Assembly (NCBI GenBank): GCA_036172665.1
Contig: CM069876.1
Span: forward strand, 42,563,001 to 42,627,000
Origin: Prosopocoilus inquinatus
Taxonomy: Eukaryota; Arthropoda; Insecta; Coleoptera; Lucanidae
DNA: 64,000 nucleotides
Direction: 5' to 3'
In this document: piece by piece, positions 22,951 through 33,574 of the stretch
How positions within the stretch are numbered: the first letter of the stretch is position 1
Layout: each line of letters opens with the position of its first letter
Notes under the pieces: generated by a model
What the model was told of the DNA's origin: nothing
Databases searched by the model: none
The model's input: only the letters and a program-made list of their open reading frames with translations
Made by a program: the position numbers and the translations under genes

Positions 22951-23565
22951 TGTGACTCATAATCATAAAAAAAAACTATCTACACCAACACCAAACTTGC
23001 AAGGAAGGGTTCACAGATGGCCCGTTCCGATCTTGATGCTGAACTTGCTACCTTTATCTTGGTCAATAACGATACTTAAAACTGCTTTCCGTTGTTGACC
23101 AAATTCACTATGAATGGGTTTAATGGTCACCCCAAGATTGGCAACTTTTCAGATATTTGTGCCCTAAAAAATGGTAATACCACACAGTTTGATGTACCCT
23201 ATCCTCAAACAAAACAAAATTTTTTTTACAAATACTTGAAAGTTGTCAATTTTAGGGAGGCCATTACATCCCTTCAAAGCGAATTTGGACACCCACGGAA
23301 AGTGGTTTTAAATTTAGTAGCCTAACATGCCATCAAAGTCGTGGAATGGAGTGGAACATCTAGGAACCTTTCCTTGTTAGATAAGGAATCAGCATTACAG
23401 GGATTTAGATAAAAAAAAAATTATTATTTCCAGTAAAAAAAATTCCAGAACCTACAATTATGTGAGCCTTCTATACTTTTTCTGTAAGCGTAAGAAAAGG
23501 TAAGTACAAAATTCACAAGCTTGGTATGGTTTATTGGCTAAATTAAAAAAAAGAAGTGCACCAGT

Positions 23566-25902
23566 TTATGGCAAAAAGGTTCTAACAGTCGATTCTATGG
23601 GACATCTACAAAACGGACAATTTTCCAGATTTCTCGAACAATCAGAGCACGTTAGGAGGTGACCACACTGGACGAAGACGACGCAGATTTCTGCGTCCAT
23701 GCAAACTTTGCACAGCCTCTCATCTGCGCGTCGCGTATTTCTTTCAGCCAAGGTGTTATTTGCTTCTTGATCTTCTTGAGCCTCTTGAGCCAATTCAATG
23801 TCATCCACTGCAAGTACTTCCTCTTCAATCAATGCAAAGTTATCCACAAGAAGTCCTTCCTCTTCAGGAATATTTAACGCGGCTTCCAGCAACCCATCAA
23901 CATCTTCTGAAGAAAAGCCGCTCCCCATTTGTTCTAGCTTGTTCTTAATGGCCTGCTTAACTCGCTCGGGTGATAATCCCATATCCAAGACCGCCGAGGC
24001 AGGTTCTGACGACATCTGGAGCTCAATTTCAAATTCACTGACTTGATCGCGCTCCTAAAATGGCTTATTTGAAGATGCGCATAAAAAATTAAGTGTTTTA
24101 CCTCTTCATTCGAATGTAAAACGTCTTCTATTAGATCTTCCTCGGTTTCGAACCCAAACCCCGTTCGTTCCAGTTTGTCCCTTATGGCCCGCTTTACTTC
24201 ACTCAATGGAAGACCGATGTTCAACGCCGCCATGGCAGGTTCCAGCAACAAATTAGCATCAACGTCTGCTGCATTGAAGCCTTCTCCTCTGGCTTCTTCC
24301 TGCAAAATATATTCTTTCAGATCGAAGGGAGCAATAATTAAAGACTTACGTTTTCTTCGTACAGATCAGTCGCTTCGTAAAATTCAAAATAATTAGACGA
24401 AGTTGCACTCTGCATTAAAAGAAGATAGATAGAAGATAGATTCGAGAGAACTATCACTCACGTTTTCTTGCAACTCGTTTCTTCCTTCTTCGTCTTCCCT
24501 TTGGAAATGTGGGATATTTAAGGCGGCTTCTATCAACGCATCCTCTGAAGTGAACCCAGTCCTCGTTCGTTCTAATTTATCCTTTATGGCCTCCCTAACC
24601 GGCCCGAGAGGTAAACCCGAATTTAGGACGGCCAAGGCAGGTTCCGACGATAGATGATGCTGAATTTCAAACTCGCTTATTTGATGGCACTCCTGAAATT
24701 AGCTTACTTGAGAAATCGCGTGAAAAATAAGTTGCTTTACCTCTTCTTGCGACTTCAGAACATTTTCTATCAGATCATCCGCGGATTGGAACCCAAACCC
24801 TGTCTGTTCCAATTTTTCTCTTATGGCCCGCTTTACTTCACGCACTGGGAGACCGATGTTTAAAGCAGCCATGGCAGGTTCCAGCAACAAATTAACCTCG
24901 ATATCGACGTCGTCGACTTCGTTAAACCTTTCCCGTCTGGCTTCTTCCTACAACACATGTTCTTTCAGAATGAAGGGAAAACTGGTTATAGACTTCCGTC
25001 AGTCGCTTTCCAAAATTCAAGACAATCCGAACACAACGAAGTTGCACTCTGCGATTAAAAGAAGAGAAAAAACTCATCATCACAATTAAGAGGTCTTTGC
25101 CAGTGGTTTTTTTTTTGGAATTTTGAATTTCGACTGGTTTATTAAACAAAATCAGCAGGAGAGTGTTTCGGAAAGTTTGAACATAAAAGGAAAGTCATAA
25201 GGGGTGCTTTGAGTGAGGGAAAACAAAATATTAGGAAGTGGGCCTTAATCTTTTACAATCACCTCTGAAGGACTTTGAATTTCATGCAACCAGGGGGTTA
25301 GAATTGGAACCTTAAAATTTCAAGGGTGAGGTCAACTGTTTACAGAATGCTTCAGAAAAAAAAGGTAACTTGTAACTTAATTAATTCTATATTCAGAATC
25401 AGTTGAAGGCACAAAGTATTCGAAAATAAAGTCTGAAGTTATTTCGAATAATCACTCCTAAGTGATAAACAAATTTTATCTTATTTCTGAGAAATGCAGT
25501 TACTAGGTTTAATAGCTATTCTAGCCCTGTTTTTGTTTCTGTCCTGAATCTGTTGTGCGTCCCAAAAGTCTTGTAATCTAGAAGACTCTAATTAACAAGA
25601 CGTTTTAAAATCACGTCAATTTTATTTATTGAGATTTTTGAAAAGTTATTTAAAAAGCTGCTTAAACGTTTCATTACTTTTACGTCGCATGTGCGAATAT
25701 TCTCCGATTGGTTTGCAGTGAAAATCTCGAGCTATGCTTTTGCTGACGACGCCCCAAATACGGCTGCAAAGGATGCTCGGGGGATCCACCGGAATAAAAA
25801 CAATTTGCAGCAAAAATTTTTCTTTTAGTCCAGACATTCCAGACTTGCAAGATTTTAAATGTATGTAAATTAATTTTTACTTACCCTTTCGTTGAAGTCC
25901 AT
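23566..25902 (-). CDS. Gene D: BIR-less IAP-like protein with four UBA-like modules and RING, about 416 aa
   Basis: Exons: 25902-25885 (MDFNER), 25310-25263 (VPILTPWLHEIQSPSE, weak donor GTGATT), 24947-24741, 24692-24462, 24409-24350, 24299-24102 and 24054-23566, all phase 0. The four large exons each carry an IAP-type UBA-like core (for example EPAMAALNIGLP, KRAIREKLEQTGFGF). Types alternate EEAR.., E(C/R)..FEI.., EEAR.., ERD..FEI.., so a two-exon UBA-UBA unit has been duplicated. The last exon also has an acidic spacer (about 60 residues rich in E/D/A) and a C3HC4 RING at about residues 369-407 (CKVC, CGH, TCSDC, CPFC), ending FLP. AATAAA lies at 23530-23535 (minus strand). The likely activity is a ubiquitin-binding E3 ligase; targets are unknown. 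No BIR and almost no proline-rich linker remain, and relics of lost exons are still visible (see separate entries). The 16-codon exon 2 could be skipped without changing frame. Confidence 0.83.
24989..25048 (-). pseudogene. Decayed exon of gene D (copy of the SATS exon)
   Basis: The acceptor (..ATCGCAG) and first codons (SATSLCSDCLEFWKATD) match the live exon 24409-24350 (SATSSNYFEFYEATD). The donor end, however, reads GACGGAAGTC where the live copy has AACGTAAGTC: a short deletion has removed the GT donor, and a stop follows in frame. It is probably skipped in the mRNA. Being phase 0, its loss keeps the rest of the gene in frame. Confidence 0.7.
25508..25549 (-). pseudogene. Relic in gene D intron 1 of the gene C IQDKNK exon
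   Basis: Read on the minus strand, ACAACAG then ATTCAGGACAGAAACAAA gives IQDRNKNR, matching gene C exon 22564-22529 (IQDKNKHRDGLQ). No donor follows at the equivalent place, so it is most likely dead. It shows that D once had the same 5' exon set as C. Confidence 0.55.
25640..25830. repeat. Dispersed repeat in gene D intron 1 (inverted partner of 22130-22330)
   Basis: On the minus strand it shares TTTGCTGCAAATTGTTTTT and ATAGCTCGAGATTTTCACTG with the gene C copy. The two insertions are in opposite orientation, so they are not simply the result of the C/D duplication. Confidence 0.7.
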
Positions 25903-26010
25903 AATTCACAGCCTTCTTTATGCAGGTCACATCACAGATCGAAAGTTGCTTCAAAATAGGTGCATATCTGAAGATTTTAATTTTTCGGCCGATTGGTTAG
26001 ATAATAATTA
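25903..26010 (-). promoter_or_regulatory. Proximal promoter of gene D with a CCAAT-type box
   Basis: The plus strand at about 25988-25995 reads CCGATTGG, the complement of CCAATCGG, about 90 bp upstream of the ATG. Flanking bases match the gene C promoter. A first untranslated segment probably lies within these 100 bp. Confidence 0.45.
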
Positions 26011-26543
26011 CCAAAGTCTGTCCGTAATCGACATCAAAGTTGTGATAAGATAAGCAATCAGCAGCAGGGGGATTTTAGATAAAATGGGAAATTTTTTGTA
26101 ATATTTATTTTATTCTTTTGCGTGAAACGTACCAAGAAAACGAGAATGCAAAATCAAAAAGTTCAGCAGGGTAACATGTTATTTTTTTTTGGGAAAAATG
26201 TTACGTTTACGTTATCGTTTCAATTGAAAACATTGCGTTCACAAAAATTTATTAATACGGGCCCCGTAGTGGCCTTGAGTCCGTCTCTGGCCATCGTTTT
26301 TGCCGACATCCCGACGAAATTTCCAATTTTTCTGAACCGTTCGCTTCCTAAGTATTCAGATTCTACAATGGCCCTAAATTTTGTTGAACAGAACTCAAAG
26401 CCTCATTTAAATGAATTTATTGAGATATTTACGAAATAATCTTTGGTTTTTTTTTTTTTGAGGGTCATCTACTCTAGCCGGACATGACTTACCTGGTGCT
26501 GCCAACTTAATTTCGAATCTTGCCTTGCATTTCCTTTGTTAAA

Positions 26544-26775
26544 CAGGGTTACAACTAATTAAAGGGCCTCTACGGGGATCTCGTAAACTATAAGAGATAC
26601 AAAGATGGTTAAATTACAGAAAAGTTGCGCTATCTGGAGGTCTAAAAAAAAAACATGCAAAAAATCTTTTCTATTTTCATTCGTTTTTGAAATACCTTCA
26701 AACAACTGAATCTGAACTGTATCTCTTATAGTTTACGAAATCCCCACGGTGGCGCTTTCATTAGTTGTAACCCTG
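26544..26775. mobile_element. 232-bp palindromic MITE with CAGGGTTACAACTAAT ends
   Basis: The left end CAGGGTTACAACTAATTAAA and right end ATTAGTTGTAACCCTG are inverted repeats; inner arms AAACTATAAGAGATACA and GTATCTCTTATAGTTT also pair. The left half recurs at 62752-62905. Confidence 0.85.
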
Positions 26776-26825
26776 TATACGCAGATGACATCAGTTCTTA
26801 AAAAATATTTTTTTATTTGAAATTG

Positions 26826-26968
26826 GGGCGTATTCTGTAACTTATTAACGGGCTGCTAAAATTTAGAGGTCCTTAAAATTTAAAACGCAGTTCCATGATT
26901 GGTTGTTACCGTAGCAATAAAATTTAACAGCCCTTTAAATTTAACGCTTTTGATATAGAATAAGGCCC
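26826..26968. mobile_element. MITE copy 2 (143 bp), ATTG flanks
   Basis: Terminal inverted repeats are GGGCGTATTCT and AGAATAAGGCCC, flanked by ATTG on both sides. The internal inverted parts match the copy at 3322. The 4-bp target duplications fit a non-autonomous DNA transposon; the superfamily is not determined. Confidence 0.75.
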
Positions 26969-28268
26969 ATTGTTTGCTTCGGTAGAATCAGTCTGATCGA
27001 ATGAACCCTTCAAATAAAAATAGAAGAATTTCCTTCTGGTTCCATCCGATAAACTATGCCAAAAATAAATTCTTGATTATACCATTTTATTATAATATTG
27101 ATATCCTAAATTTCCGATGGTGGCGCTGCAATCGCTAGACAGCTGATCTGCGTTTTGCGTGAAACAAACGTTGCTGAAACCTTCAGGACTTTTCAATTCA
27201 ATCTCAACAATTTTCTTTAGGTTTTCCTGTTTTATCAATAATTACGTTTCCCAATTTTTCAAATGACTTTGCACTTTGACATACGACTTGACGTTTTCAA
27301 ACCTGGAAAATGATTTGACAAATTTGGAACTACAATTGTCGAAAAGGGAAAACCAAAAGAAAAAGACTGTAGATGTACTAACGAAGGGAAGGCAATATTA
27401 CACAAGAAACTTATTTTCAAAGGCCCTGACATTGGCCATCTCTGTCAATCGTTTCTGTGGAACATTTTTCATTTTCATTTTCTTGAACCTTCACTTCCTA
27501 AGTATTCAGATTCTACAAAGGCCTTAAATTTTGTTGAACAAATCGCATGTCTCATTTCATCGGATTTAATGAGATATTTACGAAATAATCGTTGTTTAAT
27601 CAATCAATCATTTTTATCGACACCTTGATGAAATTTTTAATTTTTCTGAACCTTCACTTCTCGAATGTTCAGATTCTACAATGGCCCTACAGGTCTTAAA
27701 TCTAATTTAATCTGATTTATTGAGATATTTACGAAATAATCTTTTTTTCTGAGGCTCACGTACTTCAACCGGTCATGTCTCTGTTATATTTTAAAAGCAG
27801 AAAAGTTACCTTCCAGGGGGCAAGCTTGGTTTTTTTGCACGCCCCTTGCTACAGTATGCTTTTGGCAGTTGTCTAAGGACGCGTCATCTGCGCTTATTAA
27901 CGCCTTCAGGGCAGTTGTTTAACCTCAAAATTTCTGAGGACGCAAGCTTGATTGAAGTATATGTTTTGTTTACGTAATTCTCAATTCTCTTCTTCTCGAA
28001 TATTCAAATTCTACAATGGCCCTAAATTTTATTGAACATATCTCAAGCCTCATTTCAACGGATTTATTGAAATATTCAAGGAATAATCTTTGACTTCGTC
28101 AACTTAATTCCGAATCTTGCCTTAATTGCATTTATAAGTACCCTTTTATTATATTTTTAGCGCAGAAAAGTTACCTTCCTAGGGAGAAGCTTGGTTAGCA
28201 CTCTCCCGGTTGTGTCATTCTAGAATGCTTTTGGCAGTTGTCTAAGAAGGACCAGTCGTCTGCTTTTG

Positions 28269-28484
28269 TTAACGCTTTCGTAGCATTTGTTTAACCTCAA
28301 GCATTTTCAAGGGCGCAAATCTGATTGACGTATATGTTTTGTTTACTCCGAGGACACGTACCCCAGATGTTTTATTTGGGGCCAAACTTTCGTCCTTGCT
28401 TGTGAATTTTATGTGGATTGTTTGGTAAGTCAGTTTCTCTAATTTTTCTTGGGACGTAAACTCGGGGGGCGTTTGTTCGCTCAT
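28269..28484 (-). CDS. Doubtful small ORF, 71 aa
   Basis: From ATG at 28484 (MSEQTPPEFTSQEKLEKLTY) to a TAA at 28269. The 5' half is Glu/Lys-rich like a real coding exon, and a GTACGT after ..KTSG could be a donor. The 3' half lies in a local duplicated repeat (27.8-28.35 kb). No homologous domain is recognised. It could be an orphan exon of another cluster member or chance. Confidence 0.25.
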   Translation of the reverse strand: MSEQTPPEFTSQEKLEKLTYQTIHIKFTSKDESLAPNKTSGVRVLGVNKTYTSIRFAPLKMLEVKQMLRKR

Positions 28485-28611
28485 TTGTAGGCAAGTTCCG
28501 TTTAATCTAAGCGGTGCGTAATGTTGCCGATATAAAAAATTCGTAGACAAAATAGTACTTTAAGGGGTCACAAAAAAAAGGTTTTGTGTTAATATCTGAC
28601 GTTTGAAAAGT

Positions 28612-29424
28612 GGGGATGGGACGATTCGCCGTCGCCAACTCGCCGTCGCCGATTCACCGTCGCCAATTCGTCGTAGAACCAATTCGTCGTCGATCCAATT
28701 TACCGTACGCCTAATTCGCCGTCCCATATTACTGCTTTATTTAGCTTGATAAGCTTTAAAACAGTTTCTGACCATTTTAGATAATATCCAAGTTATACCT
28801 AAGAATTGAAGAAAATAACTATAATTTCAGTACGTTTCAAGTAAATTAAAATGGACTTCACTATTGTTTTTCTATTTCAAGTTAAAATAAATTCCTAATT
28901 ACAGTGCGGCCACCGTAAGACACAAAATTACGAACAAATTGGTGCTGTACGTACACATAATCATAATTCTATTTTGTTTTTTAATGGGACCCCTTTTTCA
29001 ATTTATAATTTTAAATGATGAGCTTTCATGAATCAATATTTTGAAATCAGTCGACTTTTGATGTGTAGTGATTTTGATTGATATGAAAATATAAAAAAGA
29101 AGAATTGGAGGGATTTTACGAACACCCTGAAGAATAAGAAATACTTCCTGGAAGACCAAATTTTTTTATCTGTTTCTTTATCTATGTATCACATTTAATT
29201 AATAACAAATTATTTTAATTTCCTTTAATTATGTTAACTTTTTTATTTTATTTACATGTAATTATCGGTATATTATGATTTGGATATGTACCTGAACTTG
29301 AAACTTTAATCGCTGACGGCGAATTTACCGACGGCGAGTTTTCCGGCGGTGAATTGTACCTACGACGAATCGGCGACGGTGAATTGGCTACGACAAATCG
29401 GCGATGGCGAATTGTCCTAGACCC
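28612..29424. mobile_element. Foldback element (813 bp) with CGCCGTCG terminal arrays and 9-bp target duplication
   Basis: The left arm has repeated (A)ATTCGCCGTCGCC units (28612-28725), the right arm their inverted form (29310-29424). The ends GGGGATGGGACGATTCGCC and GGCGAATTGTCCTAGACCC pair. TTGAAAAGT flanks both sides directly (28603-28611 and 29425-29433). A 9-bp duplication and repeated-arm structure fit foldback or MULE-like transposons. The AT-rich middle has no ORF. Confidence 0.92.
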
Positions 29425-29592
29425 TTGAAAAGTAACGTACTTACGGATATTTATAAGTGCCGTTGGTGTAACGTAAACTCGAATAAGAATAAAATCTTTA
29501 TTCAAACAAATTATCACTTAACTTTAAGTAAATACTTTTTTTCTTGTTATTGCAATACGAATTATAAGAAAGTGCAAAATGTATTTTTGCCC

Positions 29593-30522
29593 TCAAAATA
29601 CAGAATCTCTCAGATTTTCTAATGTATAATTTCTTATATTGAACATAGTCACTTTCTGACAGATCGGACATTTTTGAAGTTTAGGTGAACAATTGTTACA
29701 AACACTGTGACCACAAGTACCAGTGTGTATACTGAGGCGCATCGACTCTAAGCAAATTGGACAATCCAACTTCACCAAAGCATTCTCATAAATCGACAGT
29801 TTCTCCGTGGTATTAGCGGCAATGTCTGTTTGTACAACAGCCAAACTGCCAAACACAGTTCTCAAGAAATCATGCCCTATCTCGAGCTTGAAAGAACACG
29901 GTCTTAAGCACACCAACATATTTTGCCCGTTAGAAAATGTCACCTTAAACGAGTACTTATCTCGATCTGTCTTGGGTAAAATCGTACCAACATTGAATCT
30001 AATAAAACCATTAAAACTATCAATTGAAACTTTTAAAGTGCGCGAAAGCATTTTATGGACATCATCATACACAGATAGTAAAAATCTGTAAGGCGCTTGT
30101 ATTGAGCGATTTACAAGTATTTCCAGAGAAATCGGATTCTTCTTTCTACCATCCTTCACGCGGTTGCAATGTTCGCTCTCGACATGTATCTTCGACTTGT
30201 TTCTTGGTCCTGTCCAATCACAAAACTCCTTCTTGACAATGCATTGAACTTTTTCAAAATCGCAGTTATTTTCGTGTTGGATGACTTCGCCGAAAGTCAA
30301 AAGAACGTTGCACCCTTCTTTACGATTGTAGCAGGGATGTTGTAATAGCTCGGCGAAAGCTTCGAGAGGTTTAATTCGCAAGCCATCTCCTGGACAACGA
30401 CCGCAAACGAAATTTCCCTCAATTAGACGTATGGGAGCTACTGAAAGAGGTTTTTTGCACTTGTCGCACTTTATTTCCTGCAAGAAGTCCTGGGTGGCTA
30501 CCGGTAGTTTACGGTCGTTCAT
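29593..30522 (-). CDS. SIAH-like protein with an extra C-terminal RING, 309 aa, single coding exon
   Basis: The start is ATG at 30522 (MNDRKLPVATQD); an acceptor at 30539 (TTTTGTTATAG) suggests the intron is in the 5' UTR. Residues 19-43 are a shortened RING-like N-terminus with only C19, C22, C40 and C43; the central C-x-H part is missing. Residues 64-119 fit the SIAH-type zinc finger (C64-x6-C71-x11-H83-x3-C87, then C94-x6-C101-x11-H113 and C119). A beta-rich SIAH-like segment follows. Residues 254-288 form a second, complete C3HC4 RING (C254, C257, C270, H272, C275, C278, C285, C288). SIAH proteins are E3 ubiquitin ligases that normally carry one N-terminal RING; here ligase activity would have to come from the C-terminal one. 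A minus-strand AATAAA at 29497-29502 is a likely polyadenylation signal. Confidence 0.85.
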   Translation of the reverse strand: MNDRKLPVATQDFLQEIKCDKCKKPLSVAPIRLIEGNFVCGRCPGDGLRIKPLEAFAELLQHPCYNRKEGCNVLLTFGEVIQHENNCDFEKVQCIVKKEFCDWTGPRNKSKIHVESEHCNRVKDGRKKNPISLEILVNRSIQAPYRFLLSVYDDVHKMLSRTLKVSIDSFNGFIRFNVGTILPKTDRDKYSFKVTFSNGQNMLVCLRPCSFKLEIGHDFLRTVFGSLAVVQTDIAANTTEKLSIYENALVKLDCPICLESMRLSIHTGTCGHSVCNNCSPKLQKCPICQKVTMFNIRNYTLENLRDSVF

Positions 30523-31106
30523 GGCAGATCTCTTTTTGCTATAACAAAATTGCTTAAATTTATTCAATAGCTACCTTTTATTGTAGTTATAATTAGATTG
30601 TACAGTACAAGTAACTACAATACATAGATAAAGGTAAAATTGAAACACAGTAACAAGTCAAGATTAACAACAAAGAAAGAGGAAAAATAAAAAAGTAAAG
30701 TGAGATTCAAAGTAAGCCTACAACAAATTCAATATTCAAAACTCATAGACAAAGTAAAGCAAACTTAAATCCAATAAAATTATTAAAAAAAATTATAAAA
30801 TTGATTAGGGCACTCGGCACGATACCAAGAGACTCGGGTAGGTGACAGAATTATTCTGTCTTGCTGTTGGTGTTTCTTTCCTCGTATTAATTTAATTATT
30901 ATATTATTTAAAATATTATTACAGTTATGTAGTTTTCCTCTCAAATTATTCTGCAAGGGGAAACGAAACTTATTTATCAATATTTAATACACATTAAACA
31001 TTAAGTGGATTAAGTAATAAGTAACTTATTTGAAAATTTGTTTCTCTTTTGGTCAAAAATTGCAAGTGTTTTGCATTGATTCATATTTTAATGATTTAAA
31101 CATACC
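30523..31106 (-). other. Predicted 5' UTR intron of the SIAH-like gene
   Basis: A good donor lies at 31105 on the minus strand (GTGTAAG then GTATGT) and an acceptor at 30539 (TTGTTATAG). A short leader exon ending at 31106 joined to 30538-30523 would place the ATG 16 bases after the junction. The 567-bp intron contains a SINE tail fragment (30841-30900). No promoter could be fixed. Confidence 0.45.
30841..30900 (+). mobile_element. Tail fragment of the same SINE
   Basis: GTGACAGAATTATTCTGTCT and CTGTTGGTGTTTCTTTCCT match the sequence just after the tRNA-like head at 44495. The head itself is not recognisable here. Confidence 0.7.
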
Positions 31107-33574
31107 TTACACTCCTTTTTATAAACTTGACAACAACGACGTGCACTTCACAGAGCAAATGTTGGCTATTGCAAAGTAGATATCAGTGTAATTGTATACT
31201 ACTGATTACCCTACTCATTTCGTAGATAAAATGAGTTCTTAGAAAATATGTTTTTATTTGATATTGATTACTGGACAAAAATTCAATAATATCAATCTTA
31301 TCGAACGAATCCCTCAAATAAAAATAGAAAAACGACTTAGTTCGTCCTGATAAAGAAATATTTTGTACACTATACTAAAAACTAATTATTATTTAACTTT
31401 TTATGATAATACATACATATATATATATACCTTCCTACACCTTATTCTTTTTCTTTCATTTATAGTATTAGATATGTAATGTATTGATTCTTATTTAAAA
31501 ACAACTCTTTAAAAAGTTCATGGCATTTCTCTGGAAAGAAAGTTCACGCTTTAAGAACGACATCCCCTCCATTTCTTAAACGCACAGTTACGACTTTAAG
31601 TAATGTTCAAAATAAAAAAGGCAACGAACCTGAAATTTCTGAAACTGACCGTATATTAATAGGTAGATCATTTTGTAAATAATTGAAATAGAAAAAATAA
31701 AAATATGTCTTTCGGTTTGTAAGGGTGAGAAACAATTTTAAATATTAGGTAAACAAACACTCTGTAAGTTTAGACAATGTTTATTAAATTACAAATTCTT
31801 ATATACTTAAGCGTAACATACAAACAATATACAGCATGTCCCCGGCTCACGCTCACATTTACAAAAAAAAGAAGTATTATTGTCCAGAATATTAAAAAAA
31901 CTTGAGGTTTTTAGATAAGCGCCGGGGCATACCCTATATCTTAACGGGATTATTATATTCAAAAGAAAATGTTGTTAGATGCCTCGATCAATGCCTGCTT
32001 AAAACATGAAAGAATAATTTAACATATTTTTTTTAATTTCATGAAAATATTACCTGACTTTTCCCTGTCTCTTCGTCAAAAAATTGACAAGCTTCAAGCT
32101 TTCACAATTCACTGCGACTATACAGCTTAAATTTTACACATTTAAACAATTTTCCATTTCAGAATACAATAATACAGTTACACAATAGAAAAAATAGGCG
32201 TAAAAAAACAAAAAAATTAATTTTCAAGTCCATTATTTTGAATACTGAATTGCCTTTAAAAATAATAATCATGCGTGCGTGTTTGTTTAAAAATAATTAA
32301 TCAAAGTTTCCCAAAAAACACTTTTCAATTAAAAAAAAAAACATGCCTTAATATAGGCAACCCAATGAAAGCATCCGTTTGGGCGGTTGCCTACAGTGAA
32401 GGCTCTAAGAAAACTTTTTTTGTTAAAAATTGTGAAACTTTTTTCACGAATCACTGAAGTTATGCAAACTTTCTAATGTTTTAATAGTTAAAATAAATAT
32501 AATATTACAAAATAATTTTTACTAGAAATATTAAATAAAATATTGCACACAACAAAATATGAAATCCATTTTTTTTTAGTTCTTCAATTAATTTCACTGA
32601 CTTTTATATTAAAACAGACAAATTACCTAACGTTATGAAGCTTTCCTCAATTTCCAGACTTCCTGGTTTCCCAGGTTTTTCCAGCAAGTGGGAAGCCTGA
32701 ATTTTCGCGTAGTTTTCTTCTTACATCGGTTTTCTTCTACATATTTATAAAAACATACAAAACCTCATATTATAAATAACAAAAAAACAAAACAAAACAA
32801 AATAAGAAAAGGCCGAAAGAAGGTTTAATTGCAACCCATCTGCGTTGATAAAAGAAATGTAAATTGGAAGACACTTTCTAATTTACAGTCGAAAGCAAAA
32901 AAATAGTAGACAATTACAGTACAATTTTTACTTCTCCGAAATGGTACAGTTTAAATATGACTTCAAACACTTAAAATTTTTGAAAGCTTTCGGATACTAC
33001 TCTTTTCACACTTTTGTCTCACAAGTAAAAGTGAGCTAAAAGTACGAAAAGAGTAAATGGAGTGAACGGAGTTGAATAAGCGAACGCAGCCAGATTTGAC
33101 AAGCTCGAAACTTTTGTAAAAATCTGTGTGAAGTCGCATTTAAACAGGGCGAAATAAGAAAAATTACAGGGATCTGTAATTATCGTCTACTATTTCTTGC
33201 TTTCAATCGCATTTATTCATTATTTGTATGTATTACGACGCTCAACTTAAATGATACTCCTGCATGCGAACCACACGCTTAAGAACATTCAGTGTAAAGG
33301 CTACGAAACTGTTGTTAAGTTGAGCATCGTTGTACAGTTGGGTCCAACTAAGTCGATTCCCTTGTTGCAGTTTTATTATAGGAGGGGGGAAGGGGGGTAA
33401 GTTTTAATTTGAATCTATGGATGTAAGCAGGCATTGATCTGATTTAACGCAAACCAACAATAAAAAAAAAATCGTTCATAAGAAAATATTTCCACTTCTT
33501 TGTCACTTTTATAAGGTCTGTACACTCAAACTCCCACTCTTTCACAGCGACAACCTTTAAAAAGAATATAGCAC
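31107..33574. other. Flank between the SIAH-like gene and the coiled-coil gene
   Basis: No coding region is seen. The part from 33574 down to about 31780 may be a long 3' UTR of the coiled-coil gene. Contains AT-rich unique sequence. Confidence 0.4.

Larger units (their letters stand above)
26340..28350. repeat. Diverged repeat cluster (TATTCAGATTCTACAATGGCC)
   Basis: Blocks at about 26350, 27490, 27655 and 28005 share CAGATTCTACAATGGCC, TTTGTTGAACA and TTTATTGAGATATTTACGAA. Two following blocks (about 27800-27990 and 28155-28350) share GCTTTTGGCAGTTGTCTAAG and GTATATGTTTTGTTTAC. The pattern is a tandem duplication broken by two MITEs. Confidence 0.75.
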
